A stretch of 64,000 bases of DNA from the NCBI GenBank assembly GCA_033782935.1, contig JAWQEG010000415.1, positions 1,012,001 to 1,076,000 of the forward strand. Direction: 5' to 3'. The notes beneath the pieces were generated by a model. The model saw only the letters and a list, made by a program, of their open reading frames with translations. It was not told the DNA's origin and made no database searches. The position numbers were made by a program, and so were the translations under genes. This document shows, piece by piece, positions 1 to 11,732 of this stretch. The stretch comes from Petrolisthes cinctipes. Its lineage: Eukaryota > Arthropoda > Malacostraca > Decapoda > Porcellanidae. Positions within the stretch are counted from its first letter, which is position 1. Each line of letters starts with the position of its first letter.

Positions 1-333
1 GAGTGAAGTTGGTCTGACTGACTCGAGTCACTGCATACCGCCCTACCCGTGTAATTTGCTAGTTCACAATTATTATTATGTATCTTATTCGATGTATTGT
101 GATAGTTTTACTAAGAAATATCGAGGTAGTAACACTTCCCTTATAATACAGTGAAACACATAGTATAAGCATAAATTATTTAGACGTTTTTTAAACGCAG
201 TACGAGAGTTTGGGCTGGTCCGACCGGGCCGGCGGGCATCGCCATCGTTCGCTGTTTCCTCTCTTTTTAATTATCTTTTTTCCACGATTTGTGATAACTA
301 AATTGATTTACAAGTTTGTTTTTGCAATAAAAA
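1..333. other. Window edge, no gene seen
   Basis: AT-rich sequence with only short open frames of no recognisable character. Nothing else can be supported here. Confidence 0.5.
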
Positions 334-758
334 TGTACTATCGGCCACTAGTATTCGTACCCACCTCAGTTTTGCCTAACGCAGAATTCATCTGGTAACA
401 CTGAACCCCGTCCCCCATGTCCAGATGTATGATATCTTCTATTTCCTACCTCGCTTTCCTTTCACATTCTCGTAGTTATTTATTGTATATACCTTGAAGT
501 AATATTCTATGAAGATTGTGGTTTATCCATCTATTCAGTCAAACTGTATTTACTGGGAAATTAGAATGATTTCATTGATGAATATTGAGGTTTCCGTTTC
601 CTATTCCCCTCCTCCTCTTCCTCTCTGTCTCCTGCTCCTTCCCTCCCCCCTCTCTGTCTCCCGTGCTACCACCCTCCCTCTCTGTCTTCCCTGCTACCTC
701 CCTCGCTCCTCCTGCCTGTCTCTTCTTGCTCCCTACCTTCCTCCCTCCCTCCCTGGAT

Positions 759-760
<2 letters not shown>

Positions 761-794
<34 letters not shown>
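761..794. repeat. (CT)n microsatellite
   Basis: Uninterrupted CT dinucleotide run, following about 170 bases of CCT-rich sequence inside the left half of the palindromic repeat. Confidence 0.95.
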
Positions 795-798
<4 letters not shown>

Positions 799-2156
799 TG
801 TCTGTGTTGTTATTTAGCTATAATCTCCATTCTGAGCACAAAGTTCAGAATTAGCCACATTATTTTTTTCACCTAAAAATTCATGAAGTAATTTCAAACC
901 TTTGCAAACATTCGACATCCCTGGTTAAAGCACTTAACCCTTGTTTACCGTAAACGAATAATTACAAATGCTTACATTTTTGCATAAAAATATTTGTTCA
1001 ACATAGCTGCACAAGTATTACTGTTCCCATTATAGACATTGTTGTGCTCTGGTTTCCTTGAGCTTATATAAATCCAAGGAAAAGATTTTAACATGAGTAA
1101 GCACAGAACCATTTATTCTCGGAAATAAGGTATTAATACATCTGGATCGTTTTCAGATAAGTTAAGCTCCGCCAAGTCGGCGGATAATAATTTTATCGGG
1201 CTTATGATCCTACGAATGTGTAGTTCCCTTGTATTCTATCCCCCCCCAAATTGCTAATTTGGCAGGGTATTGACGGCAGCCAAGGACAGAAAACGTAAAG
1301 ATTCGAAAGATTCATGCAGCCGAACGAAGTCGAAAACAAATGTGATTCAACCACCTCTGGTCAGTTCGTGCCTCTCCACCGTTTCTCCTTAGCATCATAA
1401 AAACAAATTTTTATAAATCAATTGTTAAATTAATGTGTAAACATTTTTTTGGAACCATAAAATAACAAGTGTAAAAAATCAAGAAAAAAGTTGCATTAAA
1501 ATTAGGAATATCATAGTATTTATCCATTTAAGAAATAACAAGAAACATATCATGGCAGTGCCTAACAATATATTCATACCGCTGCATTTCACTACAACTG
1601 TAGTAAACTAATACCAGGTCCCCTACAGTATACGGATAAAATAAATTCATAGTTTTAACATCAGTACACACAATCCAATATGAATAACTATATTTGTGAA
1701 GGAGTTCCTTTCTCCATTAGCACTTTTTTAATGAATCAGGAATTAAATTAAATGAATGTTAGCATTATTGGGAATGCAGGGGTGCATACCACTGATTGAT
1801 TTTGATATTGCGCCGCTCTATAAACAAAAGCAGAGAGAGAGAGAGTTTTAATATATTTTACACTGTTATTTGAAAATATTAATGGGCAAGGCTAAAAAGA
1901 TTCCAACCTGTCGTTAAACTGGAATGATGGAAAGTAGAAGGTTTAGGATAAATGTGGAGTCCACCCATGTGATAAACAAACTCTTTAATTTCCTGATCCA
2001 TCAGACTCAATTATCACTAAAAAATATGTCAGACAAAAAATTATACCTTTAATAAACTAGCAGATACAAGGAAGAAGTTAGGAAACGCTACTCATAGATA
2101 AAAGCAATAAATACGAAAGAAATTCGAACTCAATACGAAGTAAAATATTTAGAGTA

Positions 2157-2600
2157 TGAGAGTGATTAGGAGAGAAGAGAGTGTGAGTAAGTGGAAAGAG
2201 GAAGGGAAAACGACAGATAGAGAGAGTTAGATGATAAGTTGAGGGAATGAGGAAGAGAGGAAGGAAGGGAACAAGAGAGACAGATGAGGATGGAGGGCGC
2301 CTGTTATTAGGTAGAGAGGGGATGGAGGGAGCAATGGAGGGAAAGAGGGGGTGGGAGGGAGCAGTGAAGAGAAAGAGGGGGGAGAGAGGGGGCAGTGGAG
2401 AGAAAGAAGAGGGTGGGAGGGAGCAGTGGAGAGAAAGAGGGTGAAGGGAGGGTTCAGTGGAGAGAAAGAGTGAGGTGAGAGGAAAGAGTAAGGTGAGAGG
2501 AAAGAGTGAGGTGGGAGGAAACAGTAGAGAGAAAAAGGGGGAAGAGATGAGGGAGGGGGAGCTAAAGAAGGGAAAGAAAGATGGAGGGGGACCAGTTCTC
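2157..2600. repeat. GA-rich purine tract
   Basis: Roughly 440 bases of almost pure purine built of degenerate GGAGAGAAAGAGG-type units. The minus-strand frame through it (2,078-2,614) is a low-complexity translation, not a gene. It mirrors the pyrimidine tract at 590-794. Confidence 0.85.
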
Positions 2601-2856
2601 TTAATCTTTAACAAATGAAAGCGACATCAAAGTAAATAGTTTGACAGAATGAAGGGATAAAGCACACTAATTATAGAATATCGCCACAATGTAAGTAAAT
2701 AGCTACAGATATATATCGCCTTATTCATGTGAAGGGAAAGTGAAGAGGGGGAACAGAAGGATATCATACATCTGGACATGCGAGTCAGTGTTACCAGATG
2801 AATTCTGGTTGAAGAATAACAGAGGTGGGTACGAATACTTGTGGCCAATAGTACAT

Positions 2857-3375
2857 TAATGTTTTTATGCTACATAGCAAGCGTTCCCAACGGCTAATAA
2901 AATAATCACGTAGAGCACGAAGTAAATAATATTAATTAGCGAGCAGTGGCAACATCTTTGCTTCAGCTGACTGACTTGTCGACTGCCTGCATTTGACTTA
3001 ATTGTTACTCGGTTGTGTTTCAGACATTCTAGAGATGTCTATATGCAAGCTAAGATGATATCCATTTGTTCATTAGATAGAAGAGGAATTGTAGAAGTAA
3101 TTCCTATTAATAACTCAATTTTAGGGTAGTTGGCACTTGACTTGTTGTAACAGTTAGGGCTACATATATACTTTCTGCAAAGTGGTCTCTAAACATAACA
3201 CAGATCACACACATCTGAATATCATCCACATTATAATACTGTCATGAACCTTCCTTTCCACCAAAAACGTAGCAGGACATGCTGCTTTCACAATGCAATG
3301 TACTCGTTGGAGAATCATTTGAAAATCTACATGAAAAATACCGTACCAAATTGGTCAAATACCTTTCACTAAGTC
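2857..3375. other. Spacer, no gene seen
   Basis: AT-rich DNA between the palindromic repeat and retrotransposon copy 1A. No frame with recognisable protein. Confidence 0.5.
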
Positions 3376-3387
3376 TGTGTTGGAAGA
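3376..3387. repeat. Target site duplication of copy 1A
   Basis: The 12-mer TGTGTTGGAAGA here recurs exactly at 4,545-4,556, just beyond the 5'-truncated end of copy 1A. This fixes both ends of the insertion. Confidence 0.85.
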
Positions 3388-4544
3388 TTTATGATTTATT
3401 TAAAGATGCCATTAGGCATCTGGAGGCGCAACAGCAATGGTCATATACCACCCAACATAAAATGGTCATCTACATCATTAATAAAATATGTACAAACATT
3501 AAATAATTTTCACTACCTCGTAAGAGAGAAGCAGTATGAATAAAAGCCACATCTTTCAAAAATCATATTTTAATAAAATAAGCTACTTAAGTTAATTATA
3601 TAAAAGAATTAAAATATAAACGAAAGAAACATTAAACTTTACCTATCTAAAAATGAATAGCCATAAATATACTAAAATTCACAATTTGTGGAGGAGGCCA
3701 GCCTCCTCCACATAGAAGAGGGTGTTCCCTCCCACACTACAAGCCTCCTCCCCGAGCACCTGGGAGAGACTGTAAGAACCATCACCCACCCGGTACTCGG
3801 AGAGGTGCCTACGACAAAGGTCCGCAGGGCTGGGACACTCGACAATAAGATGCCGTACTGTCGGAGGGACCAGACAATCATCACAGTAGGGAGGGTGAGC
3901 TCTCTCAATTAAAAAGACATGAGTCAATAGTGTGTGGTCAATGCGGAGACGGACAAGAGCCGTCTCCCACCTGCGGGACAGGCCGCTGTAGCTCCACAAA
4001 CCAAGGCACTGGCGGATGCCGCAAAGCTTGTTAGCCCTGATGGCATCCCATCTGTCCTGTCAGCGGAAACGAACGGCAGCATCTATGTAGGGTCGAAGGT
4101 CCACTGCAGGAACGGGATGACGCCTGGCAGGAGGCCAAGAACTGGAGACTGCAGCCTTAGCCAGGGCGTCAGCCCGCTCATTCCCATCGACACCCACATG
4201 AGCCGGGACCCAACAAAATGTAACTCTGCGGCCACGACGACCCAGAAGGACAAGCCACTCGAGAATGGCCAACACCAGGGGATGGGAAGAGTTAAAATTA
4301 CACAAGGCCTGCAAGGCACTACAGGAATCCCTAAAAATAGTAAAAGATGGCTGAGGGAGAGTAAGAATCATTTGGAGGGCATATTTAACAGGGTCGAGAT
4401 CTCAGCAGTAAAAAATGACATGACAGAAGGGAGCCTGCCGCCACGAAAGAAGTCAGGAAAGACGAACTCCAAAACCAACTCCAGCATCAGACTTTGACCC
4501 ATCAGTGTACACAGAGAGGGACTCCCTGTGAGTGAAGGCATTTT
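3388..4544 (-). mobile_element. Family 1 non-LTR copy 1A, 5'-truncated
   Basis: Minus-strand 3' portion of the family 1 LINE (the I-superfamily type that carries RNase H). It starts with the family's terminal hairpin (3,405-3,420), then 3' UTR, then the C-terminal domain and RNase H end of ORF2, and stops in the RNase H start region around the YTDGS codons. It is flanked by a 12-bp direct duplication, so truncation happened at insertion, as expected for target-primed reverse transcription. It is noticeably more diverged from 1B, 1C and 1F than they are from each other. Confidence 0.9.
3679..4500 (-). pseudogene. ORF2 C-terminus and RNase H remnant (1A)
   Basis: Frames here spell pieces of the family 1 ORF2 tail: the RNase H motif CWVPAHVGVDGNERADALAK at about 4,130-4,200 and the C-terminal CDDCLVP zinc-like segment near 3,880. 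Several frame changes separate the pieces, so no continuous protein is possible. The N-terminal RNase H Asp motif (YTDGSKSDAG) lies at about 4,475-4,505 in another frame. Endonuclease and RT are absent because the copy is 5'-truncated. Confidence 0.85.
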
Positions 4545-4556
4545 TGTGTTGGAAGA

Positions 4557-5695
4557 GGCTAATTTTTGACATCCAACTAAAGATCTTGATTATTGATGCA
4601 GTCAGTAACCGACAAATCAGAGTAGGAGTTGTGTGTGATAACCAACGATATTGCACAAATTTAACTTGGATACACAGCTACCCCATAGTATAAGGAAAAA
4701 TACAGCTAAATAATATTTTGTCTTCATGTTATCTGAGTGGAGAAATTAGACTCTGTTATTCTATTTCATCTGTCTAATTTCCACAAACATCTCATCATAG
4801 AGATGAAAATTACATATTCTCCAGTGTTATACATTGTGCTGAAATGTTAGAAATGAAATATTATTACCGGTCAGTTCTATTCGTTGAACTAATCCCTTAA
4901 TCCTTGTGGCTGAATATACTGCTAAAATTGGGAAATGATGTCAAGCAATACTTGTGAATATAGACAATACCATTATTACTTGAAGGGTAACCACTAAAAT
5001 TAAATAAGTACAGTACACTGTAATATGATGAAAAGGTCTTACCTAATAGGGCGTAGGTACCTTCTGCCACTTTGCTAAGGAAAGCAAATGAGTTCAGGAC
5101 TTGAGGTTCCACTGTCAACATCCTTGATCGCAGTTGACCCAAGACTCCGCTCTCTTGACCCTTTTACATGAAAACACAAGGAAAATCATTGACAAGGATC
5201 ATTACAGCCTTTAACCTAAAGAACCAGTAATGAAACGCTGTCAATAAAGGCTCTTTCTCATAGGATGTTGTTCCTTATCCAGTCTGTCAAGCAAATACAT
5301 ATTTTAACTCACGAGGGAAATTACAAACTAAATATTGACAATGATAGTCATTCGAATTCACAAAAAAATATCTTGGAATTTGAATTACAATCGATGGTAA
5401 TATTAATAATAGCATTCAGGTATGTATAGTCACGGTCAAAAGTCTGCATCAGGTGAATGAAAATAAACAACCTGATTTAATTTTATAAACCAATACTATA
5501 GTAATTTTCCTTCGAAAGTGATGCATGACTTTTCATTGTGACTGTATATTAGTTGATAGCATCTTTATCAACAAGGAAAGAATGTTTCTATAATAATTTC
5601 TAGTTTTTCCTGTTCCAAATCACAATTTTGTTGTTCTAAATTGTGACATCCAACCTCACAGTCCACAAGCGTGAATAGAGCCAGTAAAGGCAAAG
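4557..5695. other. Spacer, no gene seen
   Basis: AT-rich DNA between copies 1A and 1B. It contains a small hairpin near 5,618-5,648 (AAATCACAATTT facing AAATTGTGA). No coding feature can be supported. Confidence 0.5.
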
Positions 5696-5710
5696 ATTTA
5701 TTTATTTATT

Positions 5711-5726
5711 GATGCCATTAGGCATC
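5711..5726 (-). promoter_or_regulatory. 3'-terminal RNA hairpin of family 1
   Basis: GATGCC-ATTA-GGCATC forms a 6-bp stem with a 4-base loop immediately inside the tail repeats. Equivalent hairpins sit at 3,405-3,420 (1A), 27,107-27,122 (1C), 36,995-37,010 (1F, one mismatch) and 63,270-63,285 (1N, with both outer bases changed so that pairing is kept). Copies 1G, 1H and 1M keep a 5-bp stem. A 3' stem-loop next to short tail repeats is how some LINE RTs recognise their RNA; that role is inferred here. Confidence 0.6.
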
Positions 5727-5985
5727 TGGCGGTGCAACAACAATGGTCATATACCGCCCAACATAAAAAGGTCATCTACATCATTAATAAAATATGTACA
5801 AAGATTAAATAATTTTCACTACCTCGAAAGGGAGAAGCAGCATGCATAAAACCCACGTCTTCTAAAAAATCGTATATTAAGGAAATAACCTACTTAAGTT
5901 AGATATATAAAAGAATTGAAATATTAACGAAAGAAGCGTTAAACTTTAACTACCTAAAAATTAATAGCCATAAATACAATAAAAT

Positions 5986-8900
5986 TCACAATTTGTGGAG
6001 AAGGCCAGCCTCTTCCACATAGGAGAGAGTGTTCCCTCCTACACTACAAGCCTCCTCCCCGAGCACTTGGGAGAGACTGTAAGAACCGTCACCCTTCCGG
6101 TACTCGGAGAGGTGCCTACGACGAAGGTCCCCAAGGCTGGGACACTCGACATTAAGATGCCGTACTGTCAAAGGGACCAGACAATCATCACAGTAGGGAG
6201 GGTGAGCCTTCTCCATTAAAAAGCCATGAGTCAATAATGTGTGGCCAATGCGGAGACGGACAAGAGCTATCTCCCACCGGCGGGACAGGCCACTGTAGCT
6301 CCATAAACCAAGGCGCTGGCAGATGTCGCGGAGCTTGTTAGCCCCGACGGCGTCCCATCTGTCCTGCCAGCAGGAACGAACGGTAGCATCTATGTAGGGT
6401 CGAAGGTCCACTGCAGGAACAGGATGACGCCTGGCAGGAGGCCGGGAATTGGAGACCACAGCCTTAGCCAGAGCGTCAGCCCGCTCATTCCCATCAACAC
6501 CCACATGGGCCGGGACCCAACAAAAAGTGACTTTGCGGCCAAGACGACCCAGGAGGACAAGCCACTCAAGAATGGCCAACACCAGAGGATGGGAAGAGTT
6601 AAAATTACACAAGGCCTGCAAGGCACTACAGGAATCGCTAAAAATAGTATACGAAGGCTGAGGGAGAGTAAAAATCACTTGGAGGGCATATAAAATGGCC
6701 GAGAGCTCAGCAGTAAAAATGGACATGACAGAAGGGAGCCTGCCTCCACGGCAAAAGTCAGGAAAGACAACTCCAAAGCCAACTCCAGCATCAGACTTTG
6801 ACCCATCAGTGTACACAGGGAGGGACTCCCTCTGAGTGAAGGCATGTTCTAAAAAGAGGGAACGAGCCACTGGAGGAGGAAGAGATTCCTTCTTGTCTGT
6901 AAAGCAGGTGCAGGGGAAAACTTCTGGAAGAAGCCATGGAGCCACCCTAGGAACCCTCACAGGACAAATCTGGAAGTCATCTATGCCCATCTCCTCCATA
7001 GCCTTCCTAACCCGGAAGCCAAAGGGCCATGGTGCACGAGAATGTAAAAGGTAGTACTGAGACATGATATCAGATGACACCGCCAAACAAGGTAGGGAGT
7101 CAGAAAGTCGATGTAATCGATGCCAACAACGAACCATCAAGGACTGGCGACAGAGATCAAGAGGTGGCTCATTAGCGTCCACCAGGAGCATGGGGATTGG
7201 GGACGACCTGAAGGCTCCGGTCACCAGACGTACTCCAGCATGATGAACCGGGTCTAAAACTCTGAGACAGGCATCGGTGGCAGAAGAGTACACCTCACAC
7301 CCATAGTCGAGTTTTGACCTAATATGAACATGGTATAGGCGGAGGAGGGTGGCCTGATCAGCCCCCCAGGATGTATGGCTCAGGACCCTCAACAGGTTAA
7401 GAGCCTTGAGGCAAGAGACCTTAAGTGTTCGTAAGTTGGGAACTCTAGTCAAACGTTTGTCAAAAAGGAGACCCAAAAAGCGAGTCTCGTCGACACATCG
7501 TATCCGATGACCATACATGAATAAGTCCGAATCCGGGTGGACGCCTCGGATGCGGCAGAAGTGCATAGCAACTGTCTTGGAAGGAGAAAATCGAAACCCA
7601 TGAGAACCAGTCCAACGTGACACCCTGTCAAGGGCAAGCTGCATGCGCCGCTCCGCCACTGACATACGGGAAGCAGCATACCAGACTGCTAGGTCGTCAA
7701 CGTACATCGAGTTAGCTATACCGTCTGGAAGGGACGAGGCAATGGCATTAATTGCTACTGCAAACAATGTGACACTGAGGACGCTTCCCTGGGGGACGCC
7801 CTCCTCCTGTGCAACAGATGCTGAGTGGGTTGTACCAACCCTCACAGAAAAATTGCGACCACTGAGAAACTCCTTAAGAAAGCGTGGAAGGCGACCCCGC
7901 AGGCCATATAAATGGAGTTGCTGCAGGATGCCATATTGCCATGTAGTGTCATAGGCTTTCTCTAAATCAAAGAATACACAGACAAGGTGTTGATGTCAAG
8001 CAAAGGCCTCACATGCAGCAGCTTCCAACATGACCAGAGCATCTGTAGTGGAACGGTGTTTAAGAAAGCCAGACTGGGACAGAGACAGAAAATCACCCCG
8101 TTCCAAGAAGTATACCAGTCTGACATTCACCATCTTTTCAAATAGTTTACAGAGACAGGAGGTCAAGGCAATTGGTCGATAATTGAGGGCAACACCAGAG
8201 TTCTTGCCCGGCTTGAGGAAAGGAAGGATGGTAGCAACCCTCCACCCAGAAGGGAAGACACCCTCCAGCCAGATTCTGTTATATAAAGCTAAAAGAAATG
8301 AGATCGCCTCTTCACCCAAGTGTCGTAACATTGCATATGGGATGTTGTCTGGCCCAGGAGAAGTGTCGCTGCAGAGAGAGAGAGCAGAATGCAGGTCTCT
8401 CAGGGTGAATATATGGTTATAACTTTCATTCTCGTTCCCTGAAAAATACAGGACAGTATGCTTCTTGGCTCTTAACTCATGCCTGACAGCCAGAGGTCGA
8501 GAGTCACGGCTGGAGACCTTTGCAAAAGCCTCCGCCATGGAATTGGCCACTGTCAAACCATCCATGATCTTAATTCCATTGACCTTAAGTACAGGTGTAG
8601 AACTAGGAGAAAACTTCCCCGCCATCTTACGGACTCTTCTGAACACTTGGGTGAGTGGAGTTTTAGTATTAATTGAAGACACATAGGCCTTCCAAGATGC
8701 ACGTCGGGCCTCTTTTAAGACTCGTCTAGCCCGAGCCCTTGCCCGTCGGAAGTCCTCTAAAAGAGTTGGGTCCCCACGATTGCAACGAAGGCGAGAGAAA
8801 GCAGCACGCTTCTCCCGCACAGCAGTGGTGCAGACTGGTGACCACCAAGGGACAGGACGTTTGGGAAAGTAGCCAGAAGTTCTAGGGATAGAGTTGAGAG

Positions 8901-9732
8901 CAGCAGAGTGGAGCATATTAGTGAAATATGTTACAGCCTCGTCAGAGCTACCAAAATCGGCTACAGAAGAGACCGAAGAAGTTAGCTCTCTAAAAAACTG
9001 CCAGTCAGCCTTCTCTAATTTCCACCTAGGAAGACGAGACTGTGGTTCGTACCTGTTACCTTCTAAAAGTATAGGGAAATGGTCACTGCCATATAAGTCA
9101 GGCAACACTCTCCAAGTAAAATCCAACAGAGCACTGGGTGAGCAAAGGAAAATGTCAATGGCGGTAAAAGTCTCAGTAGGGCTATTAAAATGTGTCACAT
9201 CTCCCGTATTTAAAACCCCTAATCCCTCATTCTCAATAAAAGAAGCCAATAAAACACCCCTGGGGTTGACCGAACTGTCACCCCACAGAGGATGACGACC
9301 ATTAAAATCACCCAATAAAATAAAGGGAGATGGAAGGTCCTGTACAAGATTGTTGAGATCACCCCTCTCAACTGTAACACTGGGAGGAAGGTATAGACTG
9401 CACACAGAGTACGGGCGGTCCATAAAAACCTTAACTGCAACAGCCTGGAGCGGAGTGTCAAACTCCAGGCTCGTGCATGGAATATCTCGGCGAAATAGGA
9501 TGGCAGAGCCACCATGATGACCCTGCCCTTCAAATGAATTGGAATAAAATGCTGAGTATGCTGGAGGACTGGCAGGAATGTAGTCCCCAAGCATTGTCTC
9601 TTAGAGAGAAACACATGCAGGAGAGAAGCTAGAGAGAAGACCGCGCAGTTCCTCCCAAAAAGCACGCAAGCCACGGCAATTCCACTGAAGGACCTTGAAC
9701 GGTGTTACTTTAGTACTGGTTTTTGGAAAGCC
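5986..9732 (-). pseudogene. ORF2 of 1B: APE endonuclease, RT, RNase H
   Basis: One reading frame from 9,732 down to 5,986 with two nonsense codons: a TAA at about 9,598-9,600 where 1C has CAA, and a TGA at 7,996-7,998 where 1C has CGA. Domain order: APE (VLQWNCRGLR, LLGDFNGRHPLWG, GSDHFPI), RT (TSPGPDNIPY, LNYRPIALTS, FDLEKAYDT, catalytic YVDD at about 7,694-7,705), RNase H (YTDGSKSDAGVGFG, an AELSAI Glu, FSDS, WVPAHVGVDGNERADALAK), then a Cys-rich tail (PPYCDDC). The product would nick target DNA, prime cDNA synthesis and degrade RNA in the hybrid. The frame begins after a stop at 9,733-9,735, overlaps ORF1 by 28 bases in the -1 frame, and has no ATG before the endonuclease motifs. Confidence 0.9.
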
Positions 9733-11732
9733 TCACGGAGGTACTTCCCACTACCACCTCGATCTGAGGGTTTACTCAAACAATAAGATTTGTCTAATCC
9801 TGGGCCACAAGAAGAAGAGCGAACCCAAGGAGTAGTACTTGGGGCAGTAATTGGGACCCGTAGACGAGTCCTTGAAGCATCTGATATGTTAGAAGAAGAT
9901 GAAGGTATATGAGATGGGATATTCTTTGAAACAATTACATTGGTTCTGTCCTGTACAGCAGTTGTATCACTGACACAGGCAGATACATCAACATCCATAA
10001 TACAGGTGGTAGAATCACTCCGCTGCTCAAGCGGAAGAGAAAGTGAATCTTTTGAAGTCACAACATCCGTGGCATCCACATTAACTTCACGCCCCTCTGA
10101 TGATCCCGAAGGAAGCTTGCAAGGAGGAACTTCTGTTGAATCAAGAGATTCATCAGAGCCACGAGAACGCTTCTGGTGAAATTGAGAGGAAACTATGGAT
10201 GAGTCCATAGAGATGGTTGCCTCACAAGGTGGAACATCTATAGAGTCAAGTGCCTCAGAGGAACCACGAAGGCGTCTCTGTGGCAGTTTAGGTGACTTAA
10301 GTTTCCTTTTGGGAGAGCGTGTGGCAGCGTGAACCTCTACCACATGAACACCTTTAGCTAAAGTCTGAGAATTGTCATCAGTTGAAGGGTCACCAGAATG
10401 AGTGTCTGATAAAGTTTCCAAGACAGAGAAACTATTATGTAGAGTAACCTTAGAAACGTTCTCACTAGAGCAAAAAGCAGCTGCCTCTTGAGAGGGTTGA
10501 GAGGGTGCTACAACCAATTTAGGGCGAAGGGAGGAGGCGTATGTCTTCACACCACCATCCTTCTGTCGCCTGAAGTTGAGTTGCCGTCTGGCACTACCTA
10601 TGCTAATGAATTGAGTATTAGCCAAGTGGAGGATATCCTGCTCAAGGAGGTACGTCTTACATTGGCGAGAACGCAAGGGGTGAGAATCTCTGCAGTAAAA
10701 GCAGTAACTCTCTGACCGACACTCATAAGCAAGATGTGAGTCTAGAGCAGAACAATTATCACACCGGGAACGGTTGTTGCAGTTCCTCCTTCCATGACCA
10801 AACTCATAACAACAGAAACACTGTAGGGGACTCTCAACAATAGGCTTCACCTCAAATGAGGTGGGGTTAATGTTAATACGATCTGGGATATGCGAGCCAT
10901 AGAAAGTGAGGATGATCATATTTTTACTGACTTTCATCTTCGTTTCTCGTTGGACACTGTCTGGGCACATAGCGAGAATGTCCTCTTCTGAGAATTCATA
11001 CAGGTCCTCATTATATATACGCCCCTTATTATAATTAAATGTTCGATGTGGATTAATAGATTCAAACATGCTATCAGAAGGACAGGGGAGATTGTGGAGC
11101 ATCATGGCCTGTGTAAGATCTTTGGCTCTGATTAAAACGCCCTTACCATATTTCTTTATGTGGCCCATTGGTAATAATCCAATTTCTTTCTCCAGATACC
11201 AGGTAGCATGGATAAGGTTACCACGTCCCTCCCTGTAGTAAGCCACAAACCAAAAGGGTGTAGGAACCCGACGTTCCTTTGGGACATGCTCTACAGAGTC
11301 ATCAAATATGTTAGGGCAGTAGTCATTGTCACTGTCAACTACATTGGTGGACCGCATAATCTGAACTTTACAATGAGTATCCCCCACTGTCAGAGTATCT
11401 TTTGCCTCAAATGGTGCTTTGGCAGTAGCATTTGTATTGAAAGTAATATAGCACCGATTAGACCTATAATCACTGTCATATGTGATTCGGATTCGAAGAA
11501 CTACTCCAAAACACTTAAAAATGGTGTGGATAGCGCCATAGGAAAGCGATGCAAGTACATTCGTTAACATTAACGTGTCTTAATCGCTAACAGGGTTCTT
11601 CGACACAACACCCGACCTGCTAGGTCTAGTCTTATTTGCAGCTTTCTGTTTACTACCTCTACCAGAGAGTGACGTCTCGAGGGCCTGGTCGACTACCGCT
11701 CAAGGAAGAGATTGGGGCTTTTCTTTATCCAT
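9705..11732 (-). pseudogene. ORF1 of 1B: zinc-knuckle RNA-binding protein
   Basis: ATG at 11,730-11,732 matches the intact start in 1C, but a TGA (11,700-11,702, CGA in 1C) and a TAA (11,580-11,582) interrupt the first 50 codons; 621 residues are open after that. From the internal Met, residues about 10-75 look like an RRM-type RNA-binding fold. A second conserved block (about 105-165) follows, then three knuckles: CX2CX4HX4C (251-264) and two variants (270-284, 290-304). The C-terminal half is Ser/Thr-rich and probably disordered. The protein would coat the LINE RNA. Its end overlaps the start of ORF2. Confidence 0.88.

Larger units (their letters stand above)
334..2856. repeat. 2.5 kb palindromic repeat (foldback or TIR element)
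   Basis: The stretch 334 to about 560 is an imperfect reverse complement of about 2,625-2,856. Outer ends read ATGTACTA and TAGTACAT, and both arms carry the same ordered blocks (for example GAATTCATCTGGTAACACTG at 391-410 and its complement around 2,790-2,809). Inside the arms the left half is strongly pyrimidine-rich (590-794) and the right half purine-rich (2,157-2,600), so the symmetry continues as composition. No transposase is visible in the 2.1 kb between arms; long open frames there translate to Ser/Pro/Leu-rich low-complexity protein and are not believed. Best read as a non-autonomous DNA transposon or foldback element; target duplication not identified. Confidence 0.65.

Noticed and set aside
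509..854. Plus-strand frames of 89-102 codons
   Set aside because: They translate the CCT/CT-rich tract into Ser/Pro/Leu low-complexity protein; no start context or homology.
2078..2614. Minus-strand 178-codon frame
   Set aside because: Translation of the purine tract complement (Ser/Pro/Leu/Phe repeats); openness is explained by the lack of T-A-rich stop triplets in such DNA.
3934..4497. 187-codon plus-strand frame and its equivalents at 27,637-28,089, 37,525-37,977 and 46,729-47,157
   Set aside because: Antisense shadows of the family 1 RNase H region; present only where that coding sequence is, with no conservation beyond it.
5260..5400. Weak similarity to 33,720-33,860 (GTTGTTCCTTATC block)
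   Set aside because: Only about 60 bases align by eye at low identity; could be an old dispersed repeat but too weak to report as a feature.
8894..9295. 133-codon antisense frame (also 30,036-30,437)
   Set aside because: Shadow of the APE domain on the opposite strand; two very similar young copies give no evidence of selection.
9705..9732. Programmed -1 slippery site at the ORF1-ORF2 overlap
   Set aside because: The A run in the overlap is not an in-frame X-XXY-YYZ heptamer in 1B or 1C, so a specific site is not claimed.
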